Of a stretch of DNA of 64,000 nucleotides, positions 26,213 through 34,165 are shown piece by piece. The translations under genes and the position numbers were made by a program. The stretch's first letter is position 1. Each line of letters begins with the position of its first letter. Location of the stretch: NCBI GenBank assembly GCA_050015455.1, contig JBEKBJ010000003.1, positions 65,595 to 129,594 of the forward strand, in the 5' to 3' direction. Under the pieces are notes generated by a model. The model made no database searches. It was given only the letters and a program-made list of their open reading frames with translations, and had not been told where the DNA came from. The stretch is from JAGDMS01 sp050015455. Lineage in GTDB: Bacteria > Desulfobacterota > Binatia > HRBIN30.

Positions 26213-27835
26213 TCAACCTCCAACCGCGGCGGCGGCCGCTTCCGCCGGCGGCAGCTCGCTCAAGCCGCGGACCTTCTCCTCCAGGTTGTGGCCGCGGAAA
26301 TGGGTCCGCCGGTAACGAGGGTCGCCGGCGGCGGGCGCCTTCTGCAACTGCCGGATGCGCAGGCCGGCCTTGCCGGCCCCGATCTCTGCCTTGATGGCGG
26401 CCGCCGATTCGTACTCGAAGCCTTCGGCACCCATCGCCCGCGCCAGCTCGGTGATGATTTGCCAATCGGGCTTGGCCTCGCCGGGTGGGTCGCAGGCCTT
26501 ACGCAACGGCCGCATCAGCCCCTGGCCGTCGACCCAGGTGCCCGCCACCTCGGCCAGCACCGCGGCAGGCAGCGAGACATGCGCTCGTTCGGCAAGGGCC
26601 GTGGGATAGCAGTCCTGCGTGATCAGCACTTCGAGCTGGGCGAGCCCGGCCGCATCGACGAAATCACCGGTGAGCAACGCCGCGCGCACGCCGCTCGGCA
26701 GCGCGCCGCGCGACGCGCCATCTCCATTCGGCCGGATCTCTACGTAATGCGGCGACCGCATCACTGCACTGGTGAACTTCTGAAACACATAGCGGTCTTC
26801 GAGGGTGCTGCTGGTGTCGCACACCAAGGCGAAGCCGTCGCCGACGAACGGCTGCAGCCGCTCGACGGTATGCGCCAGCGCCTGCTCCCAGGATAACGCG
26901 CGCAGCACTTTTCCGATCCGCACCTGCGGCTTCTTCAGACGGGTGACGCCGTTGAGGAACTCTGGAATGGCGAAGCGGCCGAGGACGCAGATGGGCACGC
27001 GCGTGTTGATGCCACGCGCCATCACCGCCCGCTTCAGCGGCGACGCCTGCACGGTGATCGCACAAGCGGCCTCGCACAAGGTGCAGGTCGTGGCGGTGAA
27101 GCGCGCCGGAGCGCCGAACCATTTGGCGTAACGGTCGGAGAGACTCCCGGTCGGGCAGACGTCGATGCACGAGCCGCAGAAACGGCAGCCCGCGTCAGAA
27201 AGCGAACGGCCGAAGGCCTCACCGATGTGCGTCTGGCTACCGCGGCCGACGAACTCGATCGTGCTCTGCCCGTGATGTTCTTTACAGATGCGCACGCAGC
27301 GGCCGCACAGGATACACAGGTTCAGGTCACGGTCGAGGAACGGATCGGAGCGCTCGATCGGGAGGTGACGGTAGAAGGGCACGTAGGGAAGAGAGCAGAG
27401 GCCGATGCTCTCTGACAGATCGCGGATCCCGCAGACTTGCTTGTTGTTGCACGTGTGGCAGCCGGTGGTGCAGCCCGCCTTTTCAGACCTCGGGCGGTAT
27501 TGCTCGCAGAGATCCCGCTTATCGCAGACCAGGCAGGCTGAAGGATGCTCGGCGAGGATCAACTCCAGCACGGAACGCCTCAGGTTCTGGAGGGTCGGAG
27601 TGTCGGTCTTTACGACCATGCCCTCCGTCGCCAGTGTCGAGCAGGAAGCGGGGTAGCCCCGCACCCCGTCGATCTCGACGATGCACATCCGGCAGGCGCC
27701 GAAGGCCGGCAAGCTCGGGTGTGTACAGAGGTGAGGTATGGAGATGCCGTGGCGCAGAGCTGTTTGCAACACGGTCTCGCCGGCGTTGGCCGCGACCTGG
27801 CGGCCGTCAATAGTCAGGGTAGCGGCTGTTTCCAT
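26213..27835 (-). CDS. NuoG-like iron-sulfur protein with a truncated molybdopterin-type domain
   Basis: This 540-residue subunit begins with a plant-type [2Fe-2S] domain (CTHPSLPAFGACRMC). A His-ligated [4Fe-4S] motif (HPSACLVCDKRDLC) follows, then two 4Cys clusters (CILCGRCVRICKE and CRFCGSCIDVCPTG) and a further CTLCEAAC motif. The remaining 300 residues resemble a NuoG/formate dehydrogenase fold by position, but are much shorter than a full molybdopterin domain. I see no Mo or W ligand residue. It is therefore an electron wire rather than a formate dehydrogenase or an H-cluster hydrogenase. The start is ATG 27835, 5 nt after the upstream stop. Confidence 0.8.
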   Translation of the reverse strand: METAATLTIDGRQVAANAGETVLQTALRHGISIPHLCTHPSLPAFGACRMCIVEIDGVRGYPASCSTLATEGMVVKTDTPTLQNLRRSVLELILAEHPSACLVCDKRDLCEQYRPRSEKAGCTTGCHTCNNKQVCGIRDLSESIGLCSLPYVPFYRHLPIERSDPFLDRDLNLCILCGRCVRICKEHHGQSTIEFVGRGSQTHIGEAFGRSLSDAGCRFCGSCIDVCPTGSLSDRYAKWFGAPARFTATTCTLCEAACAITVQASPLKRAVMARGINTRVPICVLGRFAIPEFLNGVTRLKKPQVRIGKVLRALSWEQALAHTVERLQPFVGDGFALVCDTSSTLEDRYVFQKFTSAVMRSPHYVEIRPNGDGASRGALPSGVRAALLTGDFVDAAGLAQLEVLITQDCYPTALAERAHVSLPAAVLAEVAGTWVDGQGLMRPLRKACDPPGEAKPDWQIITELARAMGAEGFEYESAAAIKAEIGAGKAGLRIRQLQKAPAAGDPRYRRTHFRGHNLEEKVRGLSELPPAEAAAAAVGG

Positions 27836-27840
27836 GGGCG

Positions 27841-30800
27841 CTACTCCGCAAAACGATAGTCGCAGCGCAGGCAGCGCGCGCATTCCATGCGTGCCTGGTC
27901 ACGATCCACGGGTTGCTCCACTTCGTCGAGGTTCATTCGGGCTGACAGCTGCAGAGATCGCTGTTTCATCCGCGCGGCCGTCACGGGTTCGGCCTCGGGG
28001 TCGAAGGAGGCCGGGTTGTTCATGGCGTCCCGCCAGAAGGCAACCGAGCGCTCGGCCGGCGCGACGTCCTTGGACAACTCTTCGTTGATGGCGCAGGCCG
28101 CCCGTTCGCCGGCGGCGATGGCCGCAAGCGCGATGCTGGGGCCCGTGACCACGTCGCCGCCTGCATAGATGACCGCGGTGCTGGTGGCGTTAGAGAACGG
28201 GTCGACCTGGATCCTTCCTGCGCGGGTGATGGTGATACGCGTCTGTTTCCCGATGTCACCCAGCACCGGCCTCTGGCCGATGGCGGCGATGATGCTGTCC
28301 GCTTCGAAGGACATCTCCTCTCCAGTGGGCTCGGGCCGGCGGCGCCCGTCGAGCTCGAACCCCGAGAGCTTCATGCGCTGGCAGACGAGGCGGCTCGCCG
28401 CCCCGTTGCCTTCGATGCGCTCCGGTGCGGCGAGGAAGACCAGCTTCACGCCTTCCGCCTCGGCCTCTTCGATCTCGGTCTTGATGGCCGGCATCTCCTC
28501 ACGCGTGCGGCGATATACGAGAGTGACGTCAGCGCCCATGCGGAAAGCCATGCGGCAGGAGTCGATAGCCACGTCGCCGCCGCCGATCACGACGACCTTC
28601 TTGCCGAGAGGGAAGTCCTGGCCACGGTTGCGCGCCAGAAGGAAGTCGAGCCCCTGCGTCACGCCTTTGAGGTCCTCTCCGGGGATGCCGAGCCGGATAC
28701 CCTCCCAGCAGCCCAGGCCGAGGAAGAAGGCGCGATAGCCTTCCTGCACGAGAGCTTCGTAGGTGAGATCCTTGCCGAACTCCGTGCCGAGCTTGAGATC
28801 GATGCCGAAGCCTAGGATCCAGTCGATCTCCTCCTTCAGGATGTCGCGGGGCAGCCGGTACTCGGGGATGGCGTACGCCAGCATGCCGCCGGGGCGCTCT
28901 TCCCGTTCGAAGATGGTCACCGGGTAACCGAGCCGTCGCAGATAGTAGGCGCAGGAGAGGCCGGCCGGCCCGGAGCCGATGACCGCGATCTTCTTGCCGT
29001 GGTTGTGCGGGTTGTCGCGCACCATCTGCTGCGGCTCGGGCCTGCGCGCCGTGTCCACCATGTGACGCTTGATGGCGCGGATGGCGACCGGAGAATCGAT
29101 CTGCTGCCGGCGGCACTTGTCCTCACACGGGTGCGGGCACACCCGCGCGCAGATGGAGGGCAAGGGGTTCCGCTCCAGGTGGGAGGCCAACGCCTCCTCG
29201 TAGCGGCCCTCGCCGACCAGCGAGATGTACAGCGGCACGTCCACTCCGGCCGGGCACCCGTTCTCGCAAGGCGCGTGGACGATATCCGGGCAGACCCCGG
29301 CCGGACAGTACTTCTCGCGGATGTGAGCTTCGTATTCCTGCCGGAAATAGCGCAGGGTGGTCAAAACGGGATTGGGGGCCGTCTGACCAAGGCCGCACAG
29401 CGATGCCTTCTGCACCGTCTCGGCGAGGCTCTCCAGCCGCTCCAGGTCTTCTTCCTGTCCCTTCCCGGCACAGATGCGCTCGAGGATGTCCAGCATGATG
29501 CGGGAGCCGACGCGGCAGGGGGGGCACTTGCCGCAGGACTCCTCCCGCGTGAAACTCAGGAAGTAGCGGGCGATGTCCACCATGCAGCTATCTTCATCCA
29601 GCACTATCATCCCGCCCGACCCCATGATCGAGCCAGCCTCGGCGAGGGTCTTGTAGTCCACCGGTAGGTTGAGAAGTTCTCTCGGGATGCAGCCGCCGGA
29701 GGGCCCGCCCGTCTGCACGCCCTTGAGTTGCCGCCCGCCCGGCACGCCGCCGCCGATCTCGTAGACGATCTCTTTGAGTGTCGTCCCGAGCGGCACCTCG
29801 ATGAGCCCTGTGCGCTGGATCTTACCCGCCAGCGCGAAGGTCTTGGTGCCCCGGCTCGTCTCGGTACCGAAGCCCGCAAACCAGGCCGCTCCGTTGCGCA
29901 TGATGGAGGCGAGGCTGCCCAAGGTTTCGACGTTTTGGATCACGGTGGGCTTGCCCCAGAGGCCGCTTGTTGCCGGGAAAGGCGGACGCGGTCGCGGCAT
30001 GCCACGCCGGCCTTCGATCGAGGCGATCAGCGCGGTCTCCTCACCGCAGACGAAGGCGCCCGCACCCTTCTTGATCTTGACGTCGAACGAGAAGCCGGAG
30101 CCTTGAATGTCGGCGCCCAACAAGCCGAGGTCTCGCATCTGGCTGATGGCGAGCTGCAGACGCTTGATGGCAAGCGGATACTCGGCGCGGCAGTAAATGT
30201 ACCCCTGGGATGCGCTGATGGCGAAGGCCGCGATCAACATGCCTTCGAGCACCGCGTGCGGGTCACTCTCCAAGAGCGAGCGGTTCATGAAGGCGCCCGG
30301 GTCGCCCTCGTCGGCGTTGCAAATCAGGTAGCGCGGCAGCACACCCGTGCTCCGGCAGAACTCCCACTTCTGCCCGGTGGGGAAGCCGGCGCCACCGCGC
30401 CCGCGGATCCCCGCCGCCTTGACCTCGGCCACGACCGCCTCGGGTCCCAGTTCGAGTGCGCGCAGGAACCCCCGGTAGCCATCGCGCGCCAGATAATGGT
30501 GGACGTTCTCCGGATCGATTAGGCCGCAGTTGCGCAGGACGTTGCGCACTTGGCCCCGCAGCGCCGGGTGCTCCTCGATTGGACCGATACCGTCGACACT
30601 CCCGGGTCCCGTTCTGCCCAATGCCCATTCCGCGCACGGATCGTTGCCCAGCACGAAGCGGCGCACTAGAGATGACATCTCGTCGGGACCGACGTTGGCG
30701 TAGCAAACGCCGGGGAGTCCCGGCTTCTCTATGACGACGAGCGGCTCCAGAAAGCACGGGCCCATGCAGCCCACTTCGATGATGCGGGCGCCGAGACCTC

Positions 30801-30960
30801 GATCCCGGACTTCGGTGTGGAGGCGCTCGATCACCCGCTCGGCGCCCGCGGCCCGGCCGCAAGTGGCGGCGCCTACGCGGAAGACGGGCACGCTGGCCCG
30901 CTCGAGTTCCTGCCATTTCGCCTGAGCTTCAGCGTACTCTTGTTGAAGGGTAGTCGTCAT
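27841..30960 (-). CDS. NuoF-like subunit fused to a GltD-type flavoprotein
   Basis: This 1039-residue fusion begins with a thioredoxin-like [2Fe-2S] domain (residues 1-120; Cys34, Cys65, Cys69 seen). A NuoF/HndC-type FMN and NADH module (GIRGRGGAGFPTGQKWEF) with [4Fe-4S] motif ESCGKCPPCRVG and CGLGQTAPNP follows, to about residue 560. A GltD-like module then runs to the end: a Cys-rich linker (CARVCPHPCEDKC) and two dinucleotide folds (IAVIGSGPAGLSCAYYL, VVVIGGGDVAIDSCRMAF). The C-terminal tail has CARCLRC. The fused GltD part parallels the separate NfnB, so the operon encodes two such modules. The likely role is soluble NAD(P)H-linked electron transfer, possibly bifurcating. Confidence 0.85.
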   Translation of the reverse strand: MTTTLQQEYAEAQAKWQELERASVPVFRVGAATCGRAAGAERVIERLHTEVRDRGLGARIIEVGCMGPCFLEPLVVIEKPGLPGVCYANVGPDEMSSLVRRFVLGNDPCAEWALGRTGPGSVDGIGPIEEHPALRGQVRNVLRNCGLIDPENVHHYLARDGYRGFLRALELGPEAVVAEVKAAGIRGRGGAGFPTGQKWEFCRSTGVLPRYLICNADEGDPGAFMNRSLLESDPHAVLEGMLIAAFAISASQGYIYCRAEYPLAIKRLQLAISQMRDLGLLGADIQGSGFSFDVKIKKGAGAFVCGEETALIASIEGRRGMPRPRPPFPATSGLWGKPTVIQNVETLGSLASIMRNGAAWFAGFGTETSRGTKTFALAGKIQRTGLIEVPLGTTLKEIVYEIGGGVPGGRQLKGVQTGGPSGGCIPRELLNLPVDYKTLAEAGSIMGSGGMIVLDEDSCMVDIARYFLSFTREESCGKCPPCRVGSRIMLDILERICAGKGQEEDLERLESLAETVQKASLCGLGQTAPNPVLTTLRYFRQEYEAHIREKYCPAGVCPDIVHAPCENGCPAGVDVPLYISLVGEGRYEEALASHLERNPLPSICARVCPHPCEDKCRRQQIDSPVAIRAIKRHMVDTARRPEPQQMVRDNPHNHGKKIAVIGSGPAGLSCAYYLRRLGYPVTIFEREERPGGMLAYAIPEYRLPRDILKEEIDWILGFGIDLKLGTEFGKDLTYEALVQEGYRAFFLGLGCWEGIRLGIPGEDLKGVTQGLDFLLARNRGQDFPLGKKVVVIGGGDVAIDSCRMAFRMGADVTLVYRRTREEMPAIKTEIEEAEAEGVKLVFLAAPERIEGNGAASRLVCQRMKLSGFELDGRRRPEPTGEEMSFEADSIIAAIGQRPVLGDIGKQTRITITRAGRIQVDPFSNATSTAVIYAGGDVVTGPSIALAAIAAGERAACAINEELSKDVAPAERSVAFWRDAMNNPASFDPEAEPVTAARMKQRSLQLSARMNLDEVEQPVDRDQARMECARCLRCDYRFAE

Positions 30961-31003
30961 GGCTCTTTGGTCCGCGAATCCTGGATGGATGTTCTTCTGC
31001 TTC

Positions 31004-31492
31004 CTAGCGTCCGACGATCGATCGCACCTTGCGTGGTGTCACGCGGGCATGCACCTCGCCGTCCACAGTGACGGTCGGAGCGAGCGCGCAGCAACCGATG
31101 CAGGCGATGCGCTGAAGTTCATATTCGCCGTCGTCGGTAATTTCGCCCGTGCGGACGCCCAGACGGTGGTGGAACTCTTCCATGACCTGGCGCCCGCCGC
31201 GTACGTGGCAAGCTGTGCCCTGGCACACCCGGATGGTGTGTTTGGCCGGCGGCTTGAAGCGAAACTGGGCATAGAAGGTGGCGATCCCGTAGATTTCGTT
31301 GTCCGAGATGTTGCTCGCCTGCGCCAGCTCTCGTAGCGTCTCTTCCGTCAGGTAGCCGTCGCGGTCCTGGATATCCTGAAGGATCGGAATCAGATGCTGG
31401 GTGCTAATGCCGTTGCTACCCTCTCCGGCGAGTGCGGATGAGTAGTGGGCAAGGATTTCCCCCAGGGTGGATGCCGATGCGGTCGCGCTCAT
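31004..31492 (-). CDS. NuoE-like 24-kDa [2Fe-2S] subunit
   Basis: This 162-residue thioredoxin-fold subunit carries one [2Fe-2S] cluster. The ligands Cys90 and Cys95 (RVCQGTACHVRG) and Cys131 and Cys135 (ACIGCCALAPT) are present. The N-terminal helical part contains LIPILQDIQDRDGYLTEETL and NEIYGIATFYAQF, as in NuoE/HndA. It is the first gene of the five-gene operon (NuoE-like, NuoF-GltD, NuoG-like, nfnA, nfnB), with 43 nt to the next gene. AGGAA precedes the ATG. No other complex I subunits follow, so this is not NADH dehydrogenase I. Confidence 0.9.
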   Translation of the reverse strand: MSATASASTLGEILAHYSSALAGEGSNGISTQHLIPILQDIQDRDGYLTEETLRELAQASNISDNEIYGIATFYAQFRFKPPAKHTIRVCQGTACHVRGGRQVMEEFHHRLGVRTGEITDDGEYELQRIACIGCCALAPTVTVDGEVHARVTPRKVRSIVGR

Positions 31493-31537
31493 AAAGTGGT
31501 TCCTGTTAAAGTAACTTTTTTATCCTGTAAGGGATTT

Positions 31538-31553
31538 TGCAAATTCTAAGCCA
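31538..31553 (-). promoter_or_regulatory. Sigma-54-like (-24/-12) promoter of the redox operon
   Basis: The minus strand reads TGGCTTAGAATTTGCA, matching TGGCAC-N5-TTGCW with the exact GG-N10-GC spacing. It lies about 46 nt upstream of the NuoE-like ATG, giving a 5' leader of about 35 nt. This AT-rich stretch contrasts with the surrounding GC-rich DNA. No enhancer-binding-protein gene is adjacent. Confidence 0.4.
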
Positions 31554-31654
31554 CTTCCAGATTCTTGCCCAGCCGGGGTGGCGGGCTTTGGTCTTCCTAC
31601 TGGTGGGAACTACTGCTGGATTTTGTCAGCTATCATAGAGAACGCACAGGGAAT

Positions 31655-32593
31655 TCACAACAGGAAACGTGTCCCCACACTATTCTGAATGAAGGCATCG
31701 GGGAACTCTCGCGCGATGCGGTGAGTCGCCTTCCAGCCGGTGCAGTGAGCTGGGACAATCAAACCAGGATCGATTTGTTTGAGCGCAGCAACGGTGGGCT
31801 CGATGGCCTGCTCAAAAAACAAGCCGGACAGATGAAATCCGCCCATCACGGCGGCGGTTTTCTCGATTCCGGTGAGTTGCCGCGCGTGCTGGACGGTATT
31901 GATGACACCGGCGTGCCCGCACCCGGTGAGCACCACCAAACCCTTGTCTCTGACGTGCACGACAATCGCTTGATCATCATAGAGGTACGGGTCCGGCCGG
32001 TAGCTGCCGTCGATGAAAGCATGGTGGAGCGGAAGGCCGACTTCAAACGAGGTCGCCCGGGACACCTGTCCAGTGACTAGCACAAGATCGTCCAGCAGAA
32101 GCGAGGGACCGCGCTCTTCGGCGAATTCGACGCCGTTTTGCGACAAGCTCTGGCGATCCGGGGGCGGCAGGTTCACCTCGAGACCGTCCGGGAGAACGAG
32201 TTTGCGTTGCAGGAAGGCGTCGGGGTGCAGCACCAGCGGCATCCTACGCTTGCCGAGGCGATCGACGAGTCTTGGTAGCCCTTGCGTGTGATCGGCGTGG
32301 CCGTGACTGAGGACGATCGCTTGCAGATCGCCTGCCTTCAGCCCGAGCACGTCCATGTTGTGTACCAGACCGGTCTTGCTCAGGCCGGTGTCGAAGAGCA
32401 GGGAGGCGGAAGTGTTACCCTTATGCACGGTGACCAGCGCCGCGAAGCCGTGCTCCGCTATGGGATTCTCCCGCGTCAGCACGTCGGGCGAGAACGGCAG
32501 GCGCTGGACGTTCTGGGCGCCGGGAAGCAGCAGATCGATGCTGTTATCGAGGATCGTGAGGATCTCGACCCGATCGACCTCTTTCAGCGGCAT
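31655..32593 (-). CDS. MBL-fold metallo-hydrolase
   Basis: This 312-residue metallo-beta-lactamase superfamily protein has the metal motif VLSHGHADHTQGLPRL (HxHxDH). Further metal ligands are at VLTGCGHAGVINTV and GGFHLSG with a final PAHCTGWKA. The overall pattern resembles the family annotated as 7,8-dihydropterin-6-methyl-4-(beta-D-ribofuranosyl)-aminobenzene-5'-phosphate synthase. Most members have no proven substrate. GGAGG lies about 15 nt before the ATG at 32593. A small zinc-finger-like ORF ends 5 nt upstream, suggesting a two-gene unit. Confidence 0.88.
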   Translation of the reverse strand: MPLKEVDRVEILTILDNSIDLLLPGAQNVQRLPFSPDVLTRENPIAEHGFAALVTVHKGNTSASLLFDTGLSKTGLVHNMDVLGLKAGDLQAIVLSHGHADHTQGLPRLVDRLGKRRMPLVLHPDAFLQRKLVLPDGLEVNLPPPDRQSLSQNGVEFAEERGPSLLLDDLVLVTGQVSRATSFEVGLPLHHAFIDGSYRPDPYLYDDQAIVVHVRDKGLVVLTGCGHAGVINTVQHARQLTGIEKTAAVMGGFHLSGLFFEQAIEPTVAALKQIDPGLIVPAHCTGWKATHRIAREFPDAFIQNSVGTRFLL

Positions 32594-32598
32594 CGCGG

Positions 32599-32739
32599 TC
32601 AGTTCACGCCTCCATTAGGGCGGCAGTATCTACACTGGTCGCACGCCTGGATCAAGCCGTAAGCGTCTCCGTAAGCGTCTCCACATTTGTGGCAGGGACG
32701 GCTAGGGCTTCTACCCGATGGGATCCGGCCCCATGACAA
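32599..32739 (-). CDS. Small zinc-finger-like ORF upstream of the MBL hydrolase
   Basis: This short ORF (46 codons from a TTG at 32739) encodes CHKCGDAYG, then an in-frame duplicate DAYG, then LIQACDQCRYCRPNGG and stops at 32599. The paired CxxC motifs, about 18 residues apart with an extra Cys, look like a zinc ribbon or rubredoxin-like knuckle. The 12-bp unit encoding DAYG is perfectly duplicated at 32658-32681. It stops 5 nt before the MBL start. No ATG or strong ribosome-binding site is seen, so it could be a truncated gene end. Confidence 0.4.
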   Translation of the reverse strand: MSWGRIPSGRSPSRPCHKCGDAYGDAYGLIQACDQCRYCRPNGGVN

Positions 32740-32805
32740 CCACTACTCACTCTGGCCGCGACCTGTCATTGCATGGTAGTGAACATCTGAAGGACGGATG
32801 CAAGG

Positions 32806-33057
32806 ATGGCCGAAGGTAATCCGATGAGAATCGAAGAGGCGGTGCTTACAAGGCTGCGGACACTTGGGGACAGCGAGCGCGAACGCCTGCTCCGGCAGAT
32901 AGACGAATGGATTGCCCAAAACGCTGCCGCGCAGTCTGCCGACGTGAACGGGGCGATGGCGGCGGTAAGGACGACGTGGGCGAGCGTAGCGCTGGACCGA
33001 GCGACGCTCCGCTGGATCGCTGAGGACACAGAGCTGGAGTATGAACACGGTGGCTGA
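32806..33057 (+). CDS. Putative antitoxin of a PIN-domain module
   Basis: This 83-residue hydrophilic helical protein (RIEEAVLTRLRTLGDSERER ... LLRQIDEWIAQ) overlaps the downstream PIN toxin by 17 nt. No DNA-binding fold is evident to me. Its antitoxin role comes from position and size. ATG 32806 is used, but ATG 32824 has GAAGGT 7 nt upstream and is an equal choice. This is the only complete toxin-antitoxin pair of its kind in the 32.8-36.1 kb patch. Confidence 0.65.
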   Translation: MAEGNPMRIEEAVLTRLRTLGDSERERLLRQIDEWIAQNAAAQSADVNGAMAAVRTTWASVALDRATLRWIAEDTELEYEHGG

Positions 33058-33541
33058 TGTGCAGAGTGGCAGCAGCGTGTTCATCGATGCCAATATTTTC
33101 ATCTACCACTTCGGCGGAGAGTCCACTGATTGCAGGATCTTGCTGGAACGGTGCGCGCGCCGTGAGTTGCAGGGCTACAGCTCGACCTCTGTCCTTGCAG
33201 AGGTGCTGCATCGTCTGATGGTGGCCGAGGCCATCCAAAAGGAGCTGGTCACCGCAAAAACCGCTGTCAGGCGGCTGAAATCCAAGCCGGAGGTCGTCAG
33301 ACAGCTTACGAAGTACAACGAAGATGTGGGCAAGATCCGACAGATGAATCTCACCATTCTGCCGCTCACTCTCGATGTCCTTACCAAGAGCGAAGCGGTC
33401 AGGAGGGAAGAGGGATTGCTGACCAACGACTCTCTTGTGGTTGCCTTCATGCGGGACAGTGGGCTCTCGAAGCTGGCGACCACGGATGGCGACTTCGGAG
33501 GAATTGACGGCCTCGATGTGTACCGGCCGGCCGACGTTTGA
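33041..33541 (+). CDS. PIN-domain toxin (VapC-like)
   Basis: This 166-residue PIN-fold ribonuclease has all four acidic positions apparent: Asp in VFIDANIFIYHF, Glu in SVLAEVLHRL, Asp in LLTNDSLVVAF and Asp in LATTDGDFG. It overlaps the upstream antitoxin-like gene. PIN toxins of this type usually cleave tRNA or rRNA, but the target is unknown. At its 3' end it meets the truncated protease relic on the other strand, which suggests insertion into that gene. Confidence 0.85.
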   Translation: MNTVADVQSGSSVFIDANIFIYHFGGESTDCRILLERCARRELQGYSSTSVLAEVLHRLMVAEAIQKELVTAKTAVRRLKSKPEVVRQLTKYNEDVGKIRQMNLTILPLTLDVLTKSEAVRREEGLLTNDSLVVAFMRDSGLSKLATTDGDFGGIDGLDVYRPADV

Positions 33542-33691
33542 GGGGACGAACGTCGGGTCTCCACCTCTGAGGTCTGCGCCAGTGTCGAGCTTGCCCCGCA
33601 GGACGTCGCTTCTCGTGCCACCCAAAGGATGCACAACGATCACATCCGCAACAGGTGCAGGCGGAGTGAAGGTCCGATCGTAGACGGGCAC
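33542..33691 (-). pseudogene. Truncated retropepsin-like aspartic protease
   Basis: From a GTG at 33691 the minus strand reads PVYDRTFTPPAPVADVIVVH and then RGKLDTGADL, with the DTGA active-site motif of small clan AA aspartic proteases. Homology then stops at the 3' end of the PIN toxin gene, so only about 45 residues remain. It is a 5' fragment cut off by the toxin module. Confidence 0.5.
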
Positions 33692-33750
33692 GAGTTAGCC
33701 CTGATGTGACAATAGATGAGTCTGTTTCCGTGCTGCGGCAGGCGAACCTG

Positions 33751-33775
33751 TCATTCCCGCGCACGCGGGAATCCA
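33751..33775. repeat. Dispersed extragenic palindrome
   Basis: TTCCCGCG-CA-CGCGGGAA (33754-33771) lies inside TCATTCCCGCGCACGCGGGA, a widespread proteobacterial REP-type sequence. A degenerate partner (GGATGCCCGCTTTCG) follows near 33805-33820. Short ORFs crossing it (WIPACAGMT-like translations) are artefacts. Confidence 0.65.
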
Positions 33776-33980
33776 GGCGGGGAGAGGCGGACGGGTGCAC
33801 AGCCATGGATGCCCGCTTTCGAGTCGCTTTCCAAAGGGTGACGAGCCAGTGGTGCTCGCCTTCGTTGTCTTCTCGTGAGGAGCAGAAACTGTATGCGAAA
33901 CACTCATAGATCGCGGCGGCCGCTGGCCGCGGAATCGGTTGCCCGCATGGCGGACAAGGGCGAGGATGTATCGCGCTTCT

Positions 33981-34133
33981 TCACCAACGAGGGAAGGATG
34001 GTGCGCCCTGCGCAAGGTAGTCGTCGTACGTCGACTTGAAGTGGTAGTCGATAAGCTCCCAAGTCGCACGCGGAAATGACCCCACAAGGTCGAAGAGCGA
34101 CGCGTTCGGCTTTCCGAGATCATCTGTCGCCAT
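33981..34133 (-). CDS. Small hypothetical protein (50 aa)
   Basis: From ATG 34133 this ORF reads MATDDLGKPNASLFDLVG, then SFPRATWELIDYHFKSTYDD, and ends SFPRW. The amino-acid make-up, with aromatic residues spread through balanced hydrophobic and charged positions, looks like real protein rather than a shadow frame. No family is recognised. The upstream GGGTGAG is a weak ribosome-binding site. It is in tandem with the small ORF at 34166-34324, and the two may be a decayed or small accessory pair. Confidence 0.4.
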   Translation of the reverse strand: MATDDLGKPNASLFDLVGSFPRATWELIDYHFKSTYDDYLAQGAPSFPRW

Positions 34134-34165
34134 ATTGCTCACCCGGTGATCACGCACCTCACCTA

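Noticed and set aside
23882..26896. Plus-strand open frame of 1004 codons
   Set aside because: It lies antisense to nfnB, nfnA and part of the NuoG-like gene. Its His/Arg/Asp-rich translation has no domain motifs. The long frame is a by-product of GC-rich codon use.
23912..31492. Complex I (nuo) operon
   Set aside because: Only NuoE/F/G-like subunits are present, and no membrane or hydrophilic-arm subunits (A-D, H-N) follow. NfnAB completes the operon instead.
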